A DNA stretch of 64,000 nt from Marinobacter salarius. GTDB lineage: Bacteria > Pseudomonadota > Gammaproteobacteria > Pseudomonadales > Oleiphilaceae. This document shows, in pieces, positions 7,716 through 19,687 of this stretch. The stretch spans positions 2,790,001 through 2,854,000 of the forward strand of contig CP007152.1 of assembly GCA_000831005.1 (NCBI GenBank). Reading direction: 5' to 3'. The position numbers and the translations under genes were made by a program. Below the pieces are notes generated by a model. That model made no database searches, was not told the DNA's origin, and saw only the letters and a program-made list of their open reading frames with translations. Numbering within the stretch: position 1 is the first letter of the stretch; each line of letters begins with the position of its first letter.

Positions 7716-9710
7716 TAGCCTGCCTCCTCGTCGTCGGTGACTTCGATGGCGATCAGTTCGGCGCCTTCGGACACCTGATCGCCTTCGGCGAAGAAGATGT
7801 CGGTCACCACACCGTCGGCCGGGGCCTTGATGGCATGCTCCATTTTCATGGCTTCCATGATTACCAGGCTCTGGCCGGCGGTCACGGTGTCGCCTACCTT
7901 GGTCTGTACCGCCACGATGGCGCCGTTCATGGGCGCGGCCAGGCTGCCTTCACCGGCCATTTCCTCGAAGCCGTAGGTTTCCCGGTAGAGGATGCACTGG
8001 AAGGTGTCGCCTTCGTAGAAGAGCACCAGCTGATCGTTGTGCAGGTTGCCGTGAACGCTGATGCGGTGGCCGTTGATGACCGCCTGCAGGTAGTCGTCGT
8101 CCAGCTTCGCCGTCAGGTTGTAGACACTGTCACCCACAAACACCTGATAGCGGTCGTCCCGTTCCAGCACTTTCAGTTCGTGGATGTCCTCACCCACCTG
8201 CAGTTGCAGGGGCTGGGCGTATTCAGAGTTCATGCGCCAGCTGTTCTGGCGGCCAAAAGGCGACCAGGGGTCGGTGCTGATCACTTCCCGGGACTTGCGC
8301 TGTTCCAGCACGAAGCCGGCGGCCAGCACCAGGGCCTTGTGGGTGTCGAGCCGGGATTTCGGGAACAGCAGTTCGCGATGGTCCTCGATAAAGCCGGTGG
8401 TCAGATCCGCTTCCCGGAACGGCTGGGCGTCGGCCAGGGCGTGGAGGAAACGGATGTTAGTTTTCACGCCGGCGATGCGGTAGTGCTCCAGAGCCTGCAC
8501 CATACGGTTGATGGCCTGGTCCCGGGTTTCGTCCCACACGATGAGCTTGGCGATCATCGGGTCGTAGTGGATGCTGATGTCGTCGCCTTCGGTGACGCCA
8601 GTATCCACCCGCACGTGGGCGCTTTCATCGGGCGTGCTCAGGTAGCGCAGGTTGCCGGTGGCGGGCAGGAAATCCTGGTCCGGGTCTTCGGCGTAAATAC
8701 GTGCTTCCAGGGCGTGGCCCCGGGTTTTCACTTGGGACTGTTCCAGCGGCAGCGCATCGCCCCAGGCGACTTTCAACTGCCATTCCACCAGGTCCTGGCC
8801 GGTGACCATTTCGGTGACCGGGTGCTCTACCTGCAGGCGGGTGTTCATTTCCATAAAGAAGAAGGAGCCGTCCACGTCGTAGAGGAATTCCACGGTGCCG
8901 GCGCGACGTAGTTGATGGCCTGGGCGGCTTTGACGGCCGCTTCGCCCATGGCTTTGCGGGTGTCTTCGCTCAGGCCCGGGGCAGGGGCTTCTTCCAATAC
9001 TTTCTGATGGCGGCGCTGAACCGAACAGTCGCGTTCGGCCAGGTAGACGCCTTTGCCGCTCTTGTCGCAGAACACCTGAATTTCCACGTGGCGTGGCTGG
9101 GTCAGGTAGCGTTCGATGAGCATGTCCGGGTTGCCGAAGGCGTTCTTCGATTCCCGTTTGGCAGCCGCCAGGGCATCGTCAAAGTCTTCCATCCGCTCGA
9201 CCACGCGCATGCCTTTACCACCACCGCCGGCGACGGCTTTCAGCAGCAGCGGGAAGCCGCACTTCTCGGCTTCCTTGCGCAGGGTCTCCGGCGACTGGTC
9301 GTCACCGTGGTAGCCCGGCACCAGGGGCACGCCGGCTTTTTCCATAATGGCCTTGGCGGCGGACTTGGACCCCATGGCCGCGATAGCGGAGGAGGGCGGG
9401 CCGATGAACACGATGTTGTTGGCTTCGCAGGCTTCGGCGAACTGGGTGTTCTCGGAGAGGAACCCGTAGCCCGGGTGAACGGCCTGGGCGCCGCTTTCTT
9501 TCGCTACCTCAATGATCTTGTCGGCTTTCAGGTAGCTCTCGGAGCTGGCGGCAGGGCCGATGTTGAAGCTTCGTCAGCCATGGCGACATGGCGCGCGTCG
9601 GCGTCGGCGTCGGAATAGACAGCGACCACGCGAATGCCCATGCGGTGGGCGGTCTGTATGATCCGGCAGGCGATTTCGCCCCGGTTGGCGATCAGGATTT
9701 TGCTGAACAT
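7715..9710 (-). CDS. liuD: Methylcrotonyl-CoA carboxylase biotin-carrying alpha subunit (two frameshifts)
   Basis: Carboxylates enzyme-bound biotin with ATP and bicarbonate for transfer to 3-methylcrotonyl-CoA. Repaired length is about 665 aa: biotin carboxylase ([13 protein letters not shown] at the start, then [14 protein letters not shown] in the ATP-grasp, [16 protein letters not shown]) and a C-terminal biotinyl domain with EAMKMEH. Frame breaks occur near 9567 (needs a base to read A-F-N-I-G-P-A) and near 8903 (needs a G to read Y-V-G-A-G-T-V-E-F). Both are net -1 and intact protein sequence continues on each side, which points to sequencing error. Confidence 0.92.
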
Positions 9711-9712
9711 GG

Positions 9713-10519
9713 TTATTCTTCCTCCGGAACCCAGTTGGCCTTGCGTTTGTTCAGGAAGGCACCAAGTCCCTCCTGCCCTTCGGCACCCACCCGGATGTCG
9801 GCAATGCGTTGTGCGGTATCGTCGATCACATCGGCGCTGATCGGCTTGTGGCTGACGGCAAACACCAGGTCTTTCGCCGCTTTCATGGCTTCTGGGCCGT
9901 TGATGGCCAGTTGCTGCAGCATCTCGTTACAGCGTGCGTCCATGGCCTCAACATCGTCACAGACGATGTGCACCAGGCCGTATTCCTGCGCCTGCGTTGC
10001 GGTAAACACTTCGGCGGACAGGAAGTAACGGCGGGCCTGGCGCTCGCCAATGGCGCGTACCACGTAAGGGCTGATCACAGCGGGGATCAGGCCGAGTTTG
10101 ACTTCGCTCAGGCAGAAGCTGGCCTTGTCGGTGGCCAGCACGATGTCGCAGCAGGCGGCCAGGCCGACGGCTCCGCCGAAGGCAGCACCCTGCACCAGGC
10201 CGATCACCGGCTTGGACAGGTGGTTAAGCACGTTCATCAGCCGCGCCAGTTCCCGCGAGTCGTCCAGGTTTTCCTGGCGGCTGTTGTCCGCCATGCGGCG
10301 CATCCAGCCCAGGTCCGCCCCGGCGGAGAAGTGTTTGCCTTCGGAGCGCAGGATGACGACCTTCACGTTGTTGTCAGCGTCGACGTTCTCAAGCGCGGTA
10401 ATCAGCTGCTGGATGATCACGTCGTCGAAGGCGTTGCGTTTGTCCGGGCGGTTGAGAACCACCTCGGCAATGCCGTCGGACCGGTGTCTGAGCAGGACTG
10501 CGGATTCGTTGTCTGTCAT
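9713..10519 (-). CDS. liuC: Methylglutaconyl-CoA hydratase
   Basis: Crotonase-fold enzyme (268 aa) hydrating 3-methylglutaconyl-CoA to HMG-Co[18 protein letters not shown] forms the first half of the oxyanion hole and [19 protein letters not shown] the second, with [15 protein letters not shown] following. Position between the two carboxylase subunit genes (gap of 2 nt to liuD, 14 nt to liuB) supports the assignment over other crotonases. Confidence 0.9.
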   Translation of the reverse strand: MTDNESAVLLRHRSDGIAEVVLNRPDKRNAFDDVIIQQLITALENVDADNNVKVVILRSEGKHFSAGADLGWMRRMADNSRQENLDDSRELARLMNVLNHLSKPVIGLVQGAAFGGAVGLAACCDIVLATDKASFCLSEVKLGLIPAVISPYVVRAIGERQARRYFLSAEVFTATQAQEYGLVHIVCDDVEAMDARCNEMLQQLAINGPEAMKAAKDLVFAVSHKPISADVIDDTAQRIADIRVGAEGQEGLGAFLNKRKANWVPEEE

Positions 10520-10533
10520 GTCAGTCTCCCCGA

Positions 10534-12141
<1,608 letters not shown>

Positions 12142-12181
12142 GGCTTGTTAGTCCGTTTTTTAGTCCGTGCGTCGGGTCTGA

Positions 12182-12271
12182 TGGCATGGCGCTCCGGGAC
12201 ACGCCGTGAATACGTCCCTGTAGGCTCGTAAAAAACATCCCTGTTTTTTACGGTCCCGGAGCGCCATGCCA
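12182..12271. repeat. Nested perfect inverted repeat between liuA and liuB
   Basis: Outer arms are 19-nt perfect complements: TGGCATGGCGCTCCGGGAC at 12182-12200 and its reverse complement at 12253-12271. Inside, directly abutting the right arm, is a second perfect 10-bp stem, CGTAAAAAAC (12227-12236) and GTTTTTTACG (12243-12252) with a 6-nt loop. A 26-nt unpaired segment lies between the left outer arm and the inner hairpin. The layout resembles a REP/MITE-like dispersed element. If transcribed it would fold into a long two-tier hairpin and could attenuate, stabilise or process the liu mRNA. Confidence 0.85.
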
Positions 12272-12318
12272 CCAAACCCTCGTCGTTCTTGGGTGCTGGC
12301 CTTGCGATGCCACTGCCT

Positions 12319-13484
12319 TTAATTGTTCAGGTACAGCTCACGCCCGATCAGCATCCGGCGGATTTCGGACGTGCCAGCGCCGATTTCGTAGAGCTTGGCG
12401 TCCCGCAGCAAACGGCCTGTCGGGTACTCATTGATGTAGCCGTTACCGCCCAGCAACTGGATGGCGTCGAGGGCCAGTTTGGTGGCCATTTCGGCGGAGT
12501 AGAGGATCGCGCCGGCGGCGTCTTTGCGGGTGGTGTTGCCGCGGTCGGCGGACATGGCGACCATGTAGACGTAGGATTTGGCGGTGTTCATCCAGGTGTA
12601 CATGTCAGCCACTTTGCCCTGGACCAGCTCGAATTCACCGATGGCCTGGCCGAACTGTTTGCGCTCGCGGATGTAGGGAACCACCACGTCCATGGCGGCT
12701 TGCATGATGCCCAGCGGGCCGCCGGAGAGGACGAGGCGTTCGTAGTCGAGGCCGCTCATGAGGACTTTGGCGCCGTTGCCTTCGCCGCCCATGACGTTTT
12801 CCTTGGGTACCTTGGCGTCTTCGAACACCAGCTCACAGGTGTTGGAGCCGCGCATGCCGAGTTTGTCGAGCTTCTGGGCCTGGCTGAATCCCGGGGTGTC
12901 GCGTTCCACAATGAAGGCGGTGATGCCGCGTGGGCCGGCTGACGGGTCGGTCTTGGCGTAGATCACATAGACGTGGGCGTCGGGGCCGTTGGTGATCCAC
13001 ATTTTGCTGCCGTTGAGCACATAGTGGTCGCCGGCGTCTTTGGCGCTGAGTTTCATGGAGACGACGTCGGAACCGGCGTTGGGTTCGGACATGGCCAGGG
13101 CGCCGATGTGTTCACCGCTGATGAGCTTGGGCAGATACTTTTCTTTCTGCTCGTCGGAGCCGTTGCGGTTGATCTGGTTAACGCACAGGTTGGAGTGCGC
13201 GCCGTAAGAGAGTCCCACGGATGCAGAGGCACGGCTGATTTCCTCCATGGCGATGACGTGTGCGAGGTAGCCCATGCCGGAGCGCCGTAGGCTTCGTCAA
13301 CGGTAATACCCAGCAGGCCCATGTCACCGAACTTTTTCCACAGGTCGTTGGGGAACAGGTTGTCATGGTCGATGGCTTCGGCGCGGGGGGCGATTTCACT
13401 GGCGGCAAAGCCGTTGATCTGCTCGCGCAGCATGTCCAGGGTCTCGCCGAGGCCGAAGTTGAACTCTGAGTATTGTGATTTCAT
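12319..13484 (-). CDS. liuA: Isovaleryl-CoA dehydrogenase (frameshifted)
   Basis: FAD enzyme oxidising isovaleryl-CoA to 3-methylcrotonyl-CoA. Repaired length is about 388 aa. Characteristic segments are [70 protein letters not shown] and, at the end, [20 protein letters not shown] with [17 protein letters not shown]. The frame breaks near 13282, where one G restores E-A-Y-G-G-S-G-M-G-Y. It starts 25 nt after liuR, so regulator and first enzyme are co-transcribed. Confidence 0.92.
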
Positions 13485-13509
13485 GGTTGGCTACCTTTTG
13501 ATCTTGCTG

Positions 13510-13956
13510 TTATTTCTGCTCGGTGGACTCAGGCTCTTTGGTGGTGGCCTTTGTCTGTTTACGCTTTCGTTGTTGCAGGTCAGCAAGCGCCTCGCGGCAT
13601 CTTGCTTCTGCGGTGTCCATTTCCATTTCTGCCTGGGCAATGTCGTTTTTCTGTTGCTCCAGTTGCGCCCGTTTGCGGGCCAGGGTGTCCAGCATCAGCA
13701 GGAGCTGTTTTTCGTTGCCGCTGAGGGTTTCGTCCCACAGGTCAAAAAGCTCCTTGGTTTCCGCCAGGGAAAAGCCCATGCGTTTGCCCCGGAGGATCAG
13801 CTTCAGCCGCACCCGGTCCTTCGAGCTGAAGATCCGGGTTTGGCCGCGCCGGGTGGGGTGCAGTAGACCCTGATCTTCGTAGAAGCGTACGCTTCGTGTC
13901 GTCACGTCGAACTCTTTGGCCAGCTCGCTGATGCTGTAAGTTTTCTTGATGTCCAT
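13510..13956 (-). CDS. liuR: MerR-family regulator of leucine/isovalerate catabolism
   Basis: 148 aa MerR-type regulator: TYSISELAKEFDVTTRSVRF at the N-terminus is the winged helix, followed by YEDQGLLHPTRRGQ and a long coiled-coil dimerisation region. First gene of the liu operon. LiuR is known as a repressor of branched-chain and fatty acid catabolism genes in gammaproteobacteria. It probably binds the palindrome at 13991-14006 and so controls its own operon and the divergent dehydrogenase. Confidence 0.88.
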   Translation of the reverse strand: MDIKKTYSISELAKEFDVTTRSVRFYEDQGLLHPTRRGQTRIFSSKDRVRLKLILRGKRMGFSLAETKELFDLWDETLSGNEKQLLLMLDTLARKRAQLEQQKNDIAQAEMEMDTAEARCREALADLQQRKRKQTKATTKEPESTEQK

Positions 13957-13990
13957 AGAGATTTCCTTTTTAGACTTAGGTTAGATAAAG

Positions 13991-14006
13991 TTTACGTAAA
14001 CGTAAA
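13991..14006. promoter_or_regulatory. Probable LiuR operator in the divergent promoter region
   Basis: TTTACGTAAACGTAAA: 7-nt arms TTTACGT and ACGTAAA around AA. It lies 35 nt upstream of liuR and 50 nt upstream of the divergent dehydrogenase. It matches the general TTTACGT-rich palindromes described for LiuR; the exact match to the published motif was not tested. Confidence 0.7.
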
Positions 14007-14055
14007 GTATTTTTAAGGCCCGATTTCAACCAACAGATATGTGAAACAGGAGTGA

Positions 14056-14820
14056 ATGATGGAATTCAAAAATGTGGCAGCGATTGTAACAGGCGGTGCA
14101 TCAGGCTTGGGCGAGGGCTCAGCGCGTGCCCTGGCGGCAGCTGGGTGCCGTGTGGCGATTCTGGATGTTCAGGAGGAGCAGGGTAGAAAAGTGGCGGAAG
14201 ACATTGGGGGCGTCTTTATTTACTGCGACGTGACGTCTTCTGAGAGTGCGGAAGCTGCATTCAGCGAAGCCCGTAAGGCGCATGGCCCCTGTGGCGTGGC
14301 GGTCAGCTGCGCGGGTATTGCTCCGGCCGCAAAGATCCTGGGCCGGGATGGTGTGATGCCGCTTGAGGCATTCAGCAAGGTGGTTCAGGTCAACCTGATT
14401 GGGTCCTTTAACATTCTGCGTCTCGCCGCGGCCGATATGGCCCAGCGGGAGCCCAACGCGGATGGCGAGCGGGGTGTGATTATCAACACGGCGTCTGTGG
14501 CGGCTTACGAGGGCCAGATTGGCCAGGCAGCCTACAGTGCGTCAAAGGGTGGCGTGGTATCGCTGACACTTCAGGCCGCCCGCGAGCTTGCCCGGGAAGG
14601 TATTCGGGTCAACACTATTGCTCCGGGAATCTTTATGACGCCAATGATGGCGGGCATGCCACAGGAAGTGCAGGACAGTCTCGCGGCCACGCTGCCTTTC
14701 CCCAAGCGATTGGGCAAGGCTGAAGAGTTTGGCATGTTGGTGGATCAGATGGTGCGCAACCCGATCCTCAACGGTGAGGTTATCCGCCTGGACTGTGCAC
14801 TGCGCATGGCGCCTAAATAA
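14056..14820 (+). CDS. Short-chain dehydrogenase, 3-hydroxy-2-methylbutyryl-CoA dehydrogenase-like
   Basis: A 254 aa classical [18 protein letters not shown] is the NAD-binding glycine motif, [12 protein letters not shown] carries the catalytic serine, and YSASKG the Tyr-x-x-x-Lys pair. [10 protein letters not shown] and [15 protein letters not shown] resemble type-10 17-beta-HSD / 3-hydroxy-2-methylbutyryl-CoA dehydrogenases of isoleucine catabolism. Divergent from liuR over a shared operator, which supports a role in branched-chain catabolism. Confidence 0.82.
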   Translation: MMEFKNVAAIVTGGASGLGEGSARALAAAGCRVAILDVQEEQGRKVAEDIGGVFIYCDVTSSESAEAAFSEARKAHGPCGVAVSCAGIAPAAKILGRDGVMPLEAFSKVVQVNLIGSFNILRLAAADMAQREPNADGERGVIINTASVAAYEGQIGQAAYSASKGGVVSLTLQAARELAREGIRVNTIAPGIFMTPMMAGMPQEVQDSLAATLPFPKRLGKAEEFGMLVDQMVRNPILNGEVIRLDCALRMAPK

Positions 14821-15540
14821 AGCAGCAGCGCGTTAACACGAATCTCGTCTCTTTGGTGAGTTGGTGAGGTTCAGCTGTGGAACTCAGTCGGTGATCGGCT
14901 GGGTTTCACTGTCTTTGAGCGGTATTTTTCTCGATACGACCCTGTATAACGACGAAAGATTCAAATGGGTTCCATACGAAAAAATCGCGTTTGATTCGAT
15001 TTTATAATATCGATTTTTATTTTTTTGCGATTACGAAATAGAAAAGCGCACTCCTTTCTCTCATATGTACCTTATCGGTGCATGCTCTGATGATTTCCTT
15101 TTTCATTTCTTCTGCGTTGTCAGGCGACTAGGTCTTTCCTGTATTCCAATTGTGCACACCAAAAATCAAGACATGTATCCCTTGCCTATAGTTGAAATTA
15201 TCTTTTCGTAACAGGCATTTAACGTTTCGTTACGATAGTTTTCTGGCTGTTGGAACGCTGTGGACGACGTAGATCGCTTGCCGGTGATTTGTCCGTCTTC
15301 GTGTTCCCCCAACTCAAACTGGATACTCAAAAGGCGCATCAGGGCAACGTTTTCTGTTGAGCGTGCCTGTTCGTAATCAGACACCGGTCGCGGGGAAAAG
15401 TTCAAAAAAGAACCTCTTTCCGATTTCGGGGTCGCTGTACCGAGCCTTTTGAGTGTCATCAGTCAACCAGTAGTCAGTCGTTGGATTCATGGCGGCTCCC
15501 GGGTGGGAGTCGCTGGATGACAGTCAGGGGAGTAAAGGAT
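14821..15540. other. 720-nt region upstream of the alginate operon
   Basis: No conserved gene is evident. 14970-15070 is unusually A+T-rich (runs such as TTTTATAATATCG). A weak candidate for an AlgU (sigma-22) promoter is GAACCT at 15410, 16 nt, then TCGCT at 15432; the -35 differs by one base from GAACTT but the -10 fits the TCTGA consensus poorly. A short hairpin CTCCC-GGGT-GGGAG lies at 15489-15502 in the presumed algD leader. The only open frame is the doubtful one on the minus strand at 15166-15459. Confidence 0.5.
15166..15459 (-). CDS. Doubtful small ORF divergent from algD
   Basis: 97 codons starting MTLKRLGTATPKSERG and containing VALMRLLSIQFELGEHEDG. It has no recognised domain, signal peptide or membrane segment. 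It occupies the space where the algD promoter would be expected, so it may be a chance frame. No clear ribosome site was seen. Confidence 0.25.
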   Translation of the reverse strand: MTLKRLGTATPKSERGSFLNFSPRPVSDYEQARSTENVALMRLLSIQFELGEHEDGQITGKRSTSSTAFQQPENYRNETLNACYEKIISTIGKGYMS

Positions 15541-16851
15541 ATGCGAGTCAGTATTTTTGGTTTGGGTTATGTCGGGGCGGTGTGTACCGCCAGTCTGGCC
15601 CAGCGGGGGCATCACGTGGTCGGTGTGGATGTGTCGCCCATCAAAATTGATCTGATCAACAGCGGCAGGTCTCCCATTGTGGAGCCGGGGCTGGAGGAGC
15701 TGCTCCGGAGCGGGCGCGAGAACGGATTCATCAACGGCGTTACCGACGGGCACATCGCGGTTCAGGAGAGTGAGCTGTCGATGATCTGCGTGGGCACGCC
15801 CAGCAAGCCAAATGGCGATCTTGATCTGCAGTTTGTCGAGAAAGTGTGTAGCGATATCGGTAATGCCCTGAAGGACAAGGGTGACTGGCACCTGGTAGCG
15901 GTGCGTAGCACGGTGCTGCCCGGAACGGTTCGTGAGGTGGTCATCCCGGCTTTGGAGAAAGCGTCCGGGAAACGCGCCGGCGTTGATTTCGGTGTGTGTG
16001 TGAACCCGGAATTCCTGCGGGAAAGCACGGCGATCAAGGATTATGACCACCCTCCGATGACGGTCATTGGTGAGCTCGACGAACGCTCCGGCGAGTTCCT
16101 GGCGCGGATATACCAGGACCTTGATGCCCCCATCATCCGTAAGCCCATCGAAGTGGCTGAGATGATCAAGTACACCTGCAACATCTGGCACGCGACCAAA
16201 GTCAGCTTCGCCAACGAGATCGGCAATATTGCCAAGTCGATGGGCGTGGACGGCCGCGATGTCATGGACGTTGTCTGCCAGGACAAGAAGCTGAACATTT
16301 CCCGCTATTACATGCGCCCGGGCTTCGCCTTCGGCGGTTCCTGTCTGCCCAAAGACGTGCGCGCACTGACTTACCGGGCCAATCAGATGGACGTGAAGCA
16401 CCCGCTGCTGAGCTCGATCATGAGCAGTAACAATGAGCAGGTTGCTCATGCCTTCAAGATCCTCACCGGCTACGGCTGTCGCAAGGTGAGCATGCTCGGC
16501 CTGAGCTTCAAGTCCAACACCGACGATCTGCGGGAAAGCCCACTGGTGGAGCTGGCCGAGATGCTGATTGGCAAGGGGTATGACCTGCAGATCTTCGACC
16601 GCAATGTGGATTACGCCCGCACCCACGGCGCCAACCGTGAATACATCAACCAGAAGATTCCGCACCTCTCGAACCTGATGCACAGCGACCTGCGTGGCGT
16701 GATTGATCACGCGGACGTGATCGTGGTCGGCAACAACGACGAGCTGTTCGAAACGGTGATTTCGGAAGTGCCTGAGGGCAAGCGGGTGATTGACCTTGTG
16801 GGCTTCATGAAGACCACAAGTACCGAGGTGCTGGAAGGCATCTGCTGGTAA
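15541..16851 (+). CDS. algD: GDP-mannose 6-dehydrogenase
   Basis: Committed step of alginate synthesis: oxidises GDP-mannose to GDP-mannuronate with two NAD+. 436 aa, the same as the Pseudomonas enzyme. IFGLGYVGAV is the N-terminal NAD motif, NPEFLRESTAI follows, GGSCLPKDVRAL holds the catalytic cysteine, and GLSFKSNTDDLRESP the C-terminal nucleotide-sugar domain. ATG 15541 is preferred over the in-frame start at 15481 because it gives the family N-terminus MRVSIFG. First gene of the alginate operon. Confidence 0.95.
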   Translation: MRVSIFGLGYVGAVCTASLAQRGHHVVGVDVSPIKIDLINSGRSPIVEPGLEELLRSGRENGFINGVTDGHIAVQESELSMICVGTPSKPNGDLDLQFVEKVCSDIGNALKDKGDWHLVAVRSTVLPGTVREVVIPALEKASGKRAGVDFGVCVNPEFLRESTAIKDYDHPPMTVIGELDERSGEFLARIYQDLDAPIIRKPIEVAEMIKYTCNIWHATKVSFANEIGNIAKSMGVDGRDVMDVVCQDKKLNISRYYMRPGFAFGGSCLPKDVRALTYRANQMDVKHPLLSSIMSSNNEQVAHAFKILTGYGCRKVSMLGLSFKSNTDDLRESPLVELAEMLIGKGYDLQIFDRNVDYARTHGANREYINQKIPHLSNLMHSDLRGVIDHADVIVVGNNDELFETVISEVPEGKRVIDLVGFMKTTSTEVLEGICW

Positions 16852-16944
16852 GTCTTCACCCCCATGCGTGACGTCCTGGTGCCCTGCTGGGGCGGGGCGT
16901 CACGCTCAGAAAACGCACGGAATGTTATTTCAGGAACGGACGGC

Positions 16945-18429
16945 ATGTCTTATATCTCAGACAACATAGTGTCCAGAACAGGCGGTTGGCTGCTTTTTCT
17001 CTCCGTACTCGGGGCGTTGGCGATCTCTTTGCCCACTACCTATACGGTGAGGGGCGGCGCCCACTTCCTCCTGGTCATCGGGGTGATTGGTATCTGGCGG
17101 TACTCCGTTGGGTTTATCCACTTTTTGCGTGCGATGTATTTCCTTAAATGGGCATTCCCCAAGATTCGGCGCCGGGCAAAGGCGTTGGGCGAAGACGCCG
17201 CTCCGTCCCATGTCTATCTGATGGTGACCAGTTTCCGTATCGATGCCGACACCACGGCCATGGTTTACAACTCTATTATCCGCGAAGCGGTTGAGTGTGG
17301 TTGGCCGACAACGGTGGTGGCATCGGTGGTGGAGCTTTCCGATGAAATGCTCATGCGGGCAATGTGGCGGAAGCTTGACCCACCCAGCCACATCAGGCTC
17401 AAGATTGTGCGCATTCCGGGGACCGGTAAGCGGGATGGTCTGGCGTACGGCTTTCGTGCCATTTCACGGGATCTGCCTGACGAGAATGCCGTGGTGGCCG
17501 TGGTGGACGGCGATACCGTGCTGGAACCCGGAGTGGTACGTAAAACCGCCCCTTACTTCCGGTTGATGCCGAACATCGGCGCGCTGACTACCAACGAGTT
17601 TTGCGAGGTGCGCGGCAGCTATCTGATGTCTGAATGGCACAAGCTGAGGTTCGCCCAGCGCCACATGAATATGTGCTCGATGGGGCTGTCGTATCGGGTT
17701 TTGACGCTCACCGGTCGCATGTCGGTATTCCGGGCCAGCGTGGTTACGCGCCCGGAGTTCATCAGCGACGTGGAGTATGACTCCCTGAAGCACTGGCGGC
17801 TGGGCGAATTCCGCTTTCTGACCGGCGATGACAAGTCCAGCTGGTTCAGCATGATGCGCCTGGGGTACGACACCTTCTATGTGCCGGACGCCACGATTCG
17901 CACAGTGGAGCATCCACCTGATCCCAGCTTTATCCGTTCTGCCCGTCAGCTGATGTTTCGCTGGTATGGCAACTCCCTGCGGCAGAATTCACGGGCTACC
18001 AAGCTTGGCCCCCGGCGCCTTGGATGGTTTACCTGGTACGTGCTTTATGACCAGCGCATTTCAATGTGGACCAGCATCCTGGGGCTGACTGCGGCTATCG
18101 TCGCGTCCATCAAGTACTCCGGTATTGTGCTGGTGGCCTACCTGCTTTGGATCGGGCTTACCCGTTTGGTGCTGACGTTGCTGCTTATCACTACCGGACA
18201 CTCGGTCGGGCCAGCCTATCCGTGCATTCTCTATTTCAACCAGATCTTCGGCTCTCTGGTGAAAATCTATGTCTTTTTCCGGCTCGACCGACAGTCGTGG
18301 ACACGCCAGAAAACCCGGTTCAGCGCGAACAACGCGTCTTTCCAACAACGCATGAACCGTTGGTCGTCAAGAGTGATGACGATATCCGCAGGCAGTGTCT
18401 TTCTGGCGGTGGTGATGAAGCTGGTATAG
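16945..18429 (+). CDS. alg8: Alginate polymerase, glycosyltransferase family 2
   Basis: Inner-membrane processive GT2 enzyme that polymerises mannuronate from GDP-mannuronate. 494 aa, equal to the Pseudomonas protein. N-terminal membrane segments (residues ~12-60), a cytoplasmic catalytic domain with [26 protein letters not shown] and [13 protein letters not shown], then C-terminal membrane helices. ATG 16945 starts MSYISDN after AGGAACGG. It acts together with Alg44. Confidence 0.95.
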   Translation: MSYISDNIVSRTGGWLLFLSVLGALAISLPTTYTVRGGAHFLLVIGVIGIWRYSVGFIHFLRAMYFLKWAFPKIRRRAKALGEDAAPSHVYLMVTSFRIDADTTAMVYNSIIREAVECGWPTTVVASVVELSDEMLMRAMWRKLDPPSHIRLKIVRIPGTGKRDGLAYGFRAISRDLPDENAVVAVVDGDTVLEPGVVRKTAPYFRLMPNIGALTTNEFCEVRGSYLMSEWHKLRFAQRHMNMCSMGLSYRVLTLTGRMSVFRASVVTRPEFISDVEYDSLKHWRLGEFRFLTGDDKSSWFSMMRLGYDTFYVPDATIRTVEHPPDPSFIRSARQLMFRWYGNSLRQNSRATKLGPRRLGWFTWYVLYDQRISMWTSILGLTAAIVASIKYSGIVLVAYLLWIGLTRLVLTLLLITTGHSVGPAYPCILYFNQIFGSLVKIYVFFRLDRQSWTRQKTRFSANNASFQQRMNRWSSRVMTISAGSVFLAVVMKLV

Positions 18430-18492
18430 CGCAAGGGGAGTTTTTCTTATGTACACCAATCATCGTTGGGACAACACACAAGGATCAAAGCA

Positions 18493-19673
18493 ATGAATAT
18501 GGCAGCAAGTAGGGCAGATATTGAACCGCAGTTTGTCCATGAATCCGAGGCACAGCGACAGTATGCCCGGGTAAGAATTCCGGCCAAGCTGTTTGTAAAC
18601 CTTGGTGGCTCAACCCACAACTTTCCGGTGGCCGATCTTTCGGCCGGTGGGTTCAGTGTCAACACGGGCCTGGAGTCGTTTCGTCAGGGCCGGGTCTACA
18701 AGGGTCGCCTGGTGTTCAAGGTTGACGGCTTTGATCTTGCCATTGACGTGAACTTTGTCCCGCGCAGTTTCGATTCGATGAATGATCGCTGTGGGTGTGA
18801 GTTTCAGGATCTGGGAGCCCGGGAGGTTTCCGCCCTGAGATACCTCATTACCGCATTCCTCAGCGGTGAAGTGGTTTCCGCCGGCGATGTGCTCAACACG
18901 CTGTCCCGCGAAAACTTCACCAAGGCCCGCAAAGGCAAGGGCAGCAATGACCTTGGATTCTTCGGCAAGCTTCGCGCCATGGTCGGAAGCCTGATCGTGA
19001 TGTTGATAGGTCTGTTTGCGATCAGCTTTGTGGTCTCCGAGCTGTGGGACATCTACTTCGTAACCAAGGCGGAGTCCGCCATGGTGGCGTCGGAGCAGAT
19101 TCCCCTGCGGATTCCCAAAGACGCAAAGGTCACAACGCTGGTCAAGCCTGGGCAGGAGGTTAAGGCGGGCGAGGCTATCGCTACTTTTGACGCGCCCATG
19201 ATGTCTTATGTGAATGACCTGGTTGGAGAGGGCAACTACAGCGTCGGCCAGATCGAAGAGCTGTTGGACCAGCGGGTTCGGGGAACGATCACCAGCCCTG
19301 TGACTGCAAGGTGGTGAACATGAGGCCGGCTGAAGACCAGTACATGAGCAAGGGTGAGCAGCTTGCGGTTATGGCGCCGATGGACTCGTCCGCCCACGTT
19401 GTTGCCAACTTCCCGTTTAACCAGGGTGAAAAGCTCGAAGAAGGGCAGCAGGTGATACTGCGGCTCCCCAACGGCAAGGAACAGACCGGGCACATTACGT
19501 CGCTGTATGTGAACTCCCAGGCTCAGGGCGGACTGGTTGACGTAATCAGTGCGTCTATCGAATCCGCCGAACCGCTGCCGATTGAAGCAATCGGACGCCC
19601 CATTGGTGTCACGGTCGACCAGTTCCGGATGCCGAGCCTGCAGAAGGTTGTTGAACGGTTTTCGGAAGGTTGA
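18493..19673 (+). CDS. alg44: Alginate co-polymerase with PilZ c-di-GMP receptor domain (frameshifted)
   Basis: About 393 aa after repair. The N-terminal PilZ domain has the c-di-GMP signature RQYAR (RxxxR) and DLSAGG (DxSxxG). One membrane helix follows (LIVMLIGLFAISFVV, residues ~178-192), then a periplasmic HlyD/MFP-like domain that contacts AlgK and AlgX. It activates Alg8 when c-di-GMP is bound. The frame breaks near 19300, where one base restores S-P-C-D-C-K-V-V-N-M. This is a net -1 change in a CT/TG context. Confidence 0.93.
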
Positions 19674-19687
19674 GGGAGTTGCGGAGC

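Noticed and set aside
15487..16710. A 407-codon open frame on the minus strand opposite algD
   Set aside because: No recognised protein family, and algD on the plus strand is unmistakable with all catalytic motifs.
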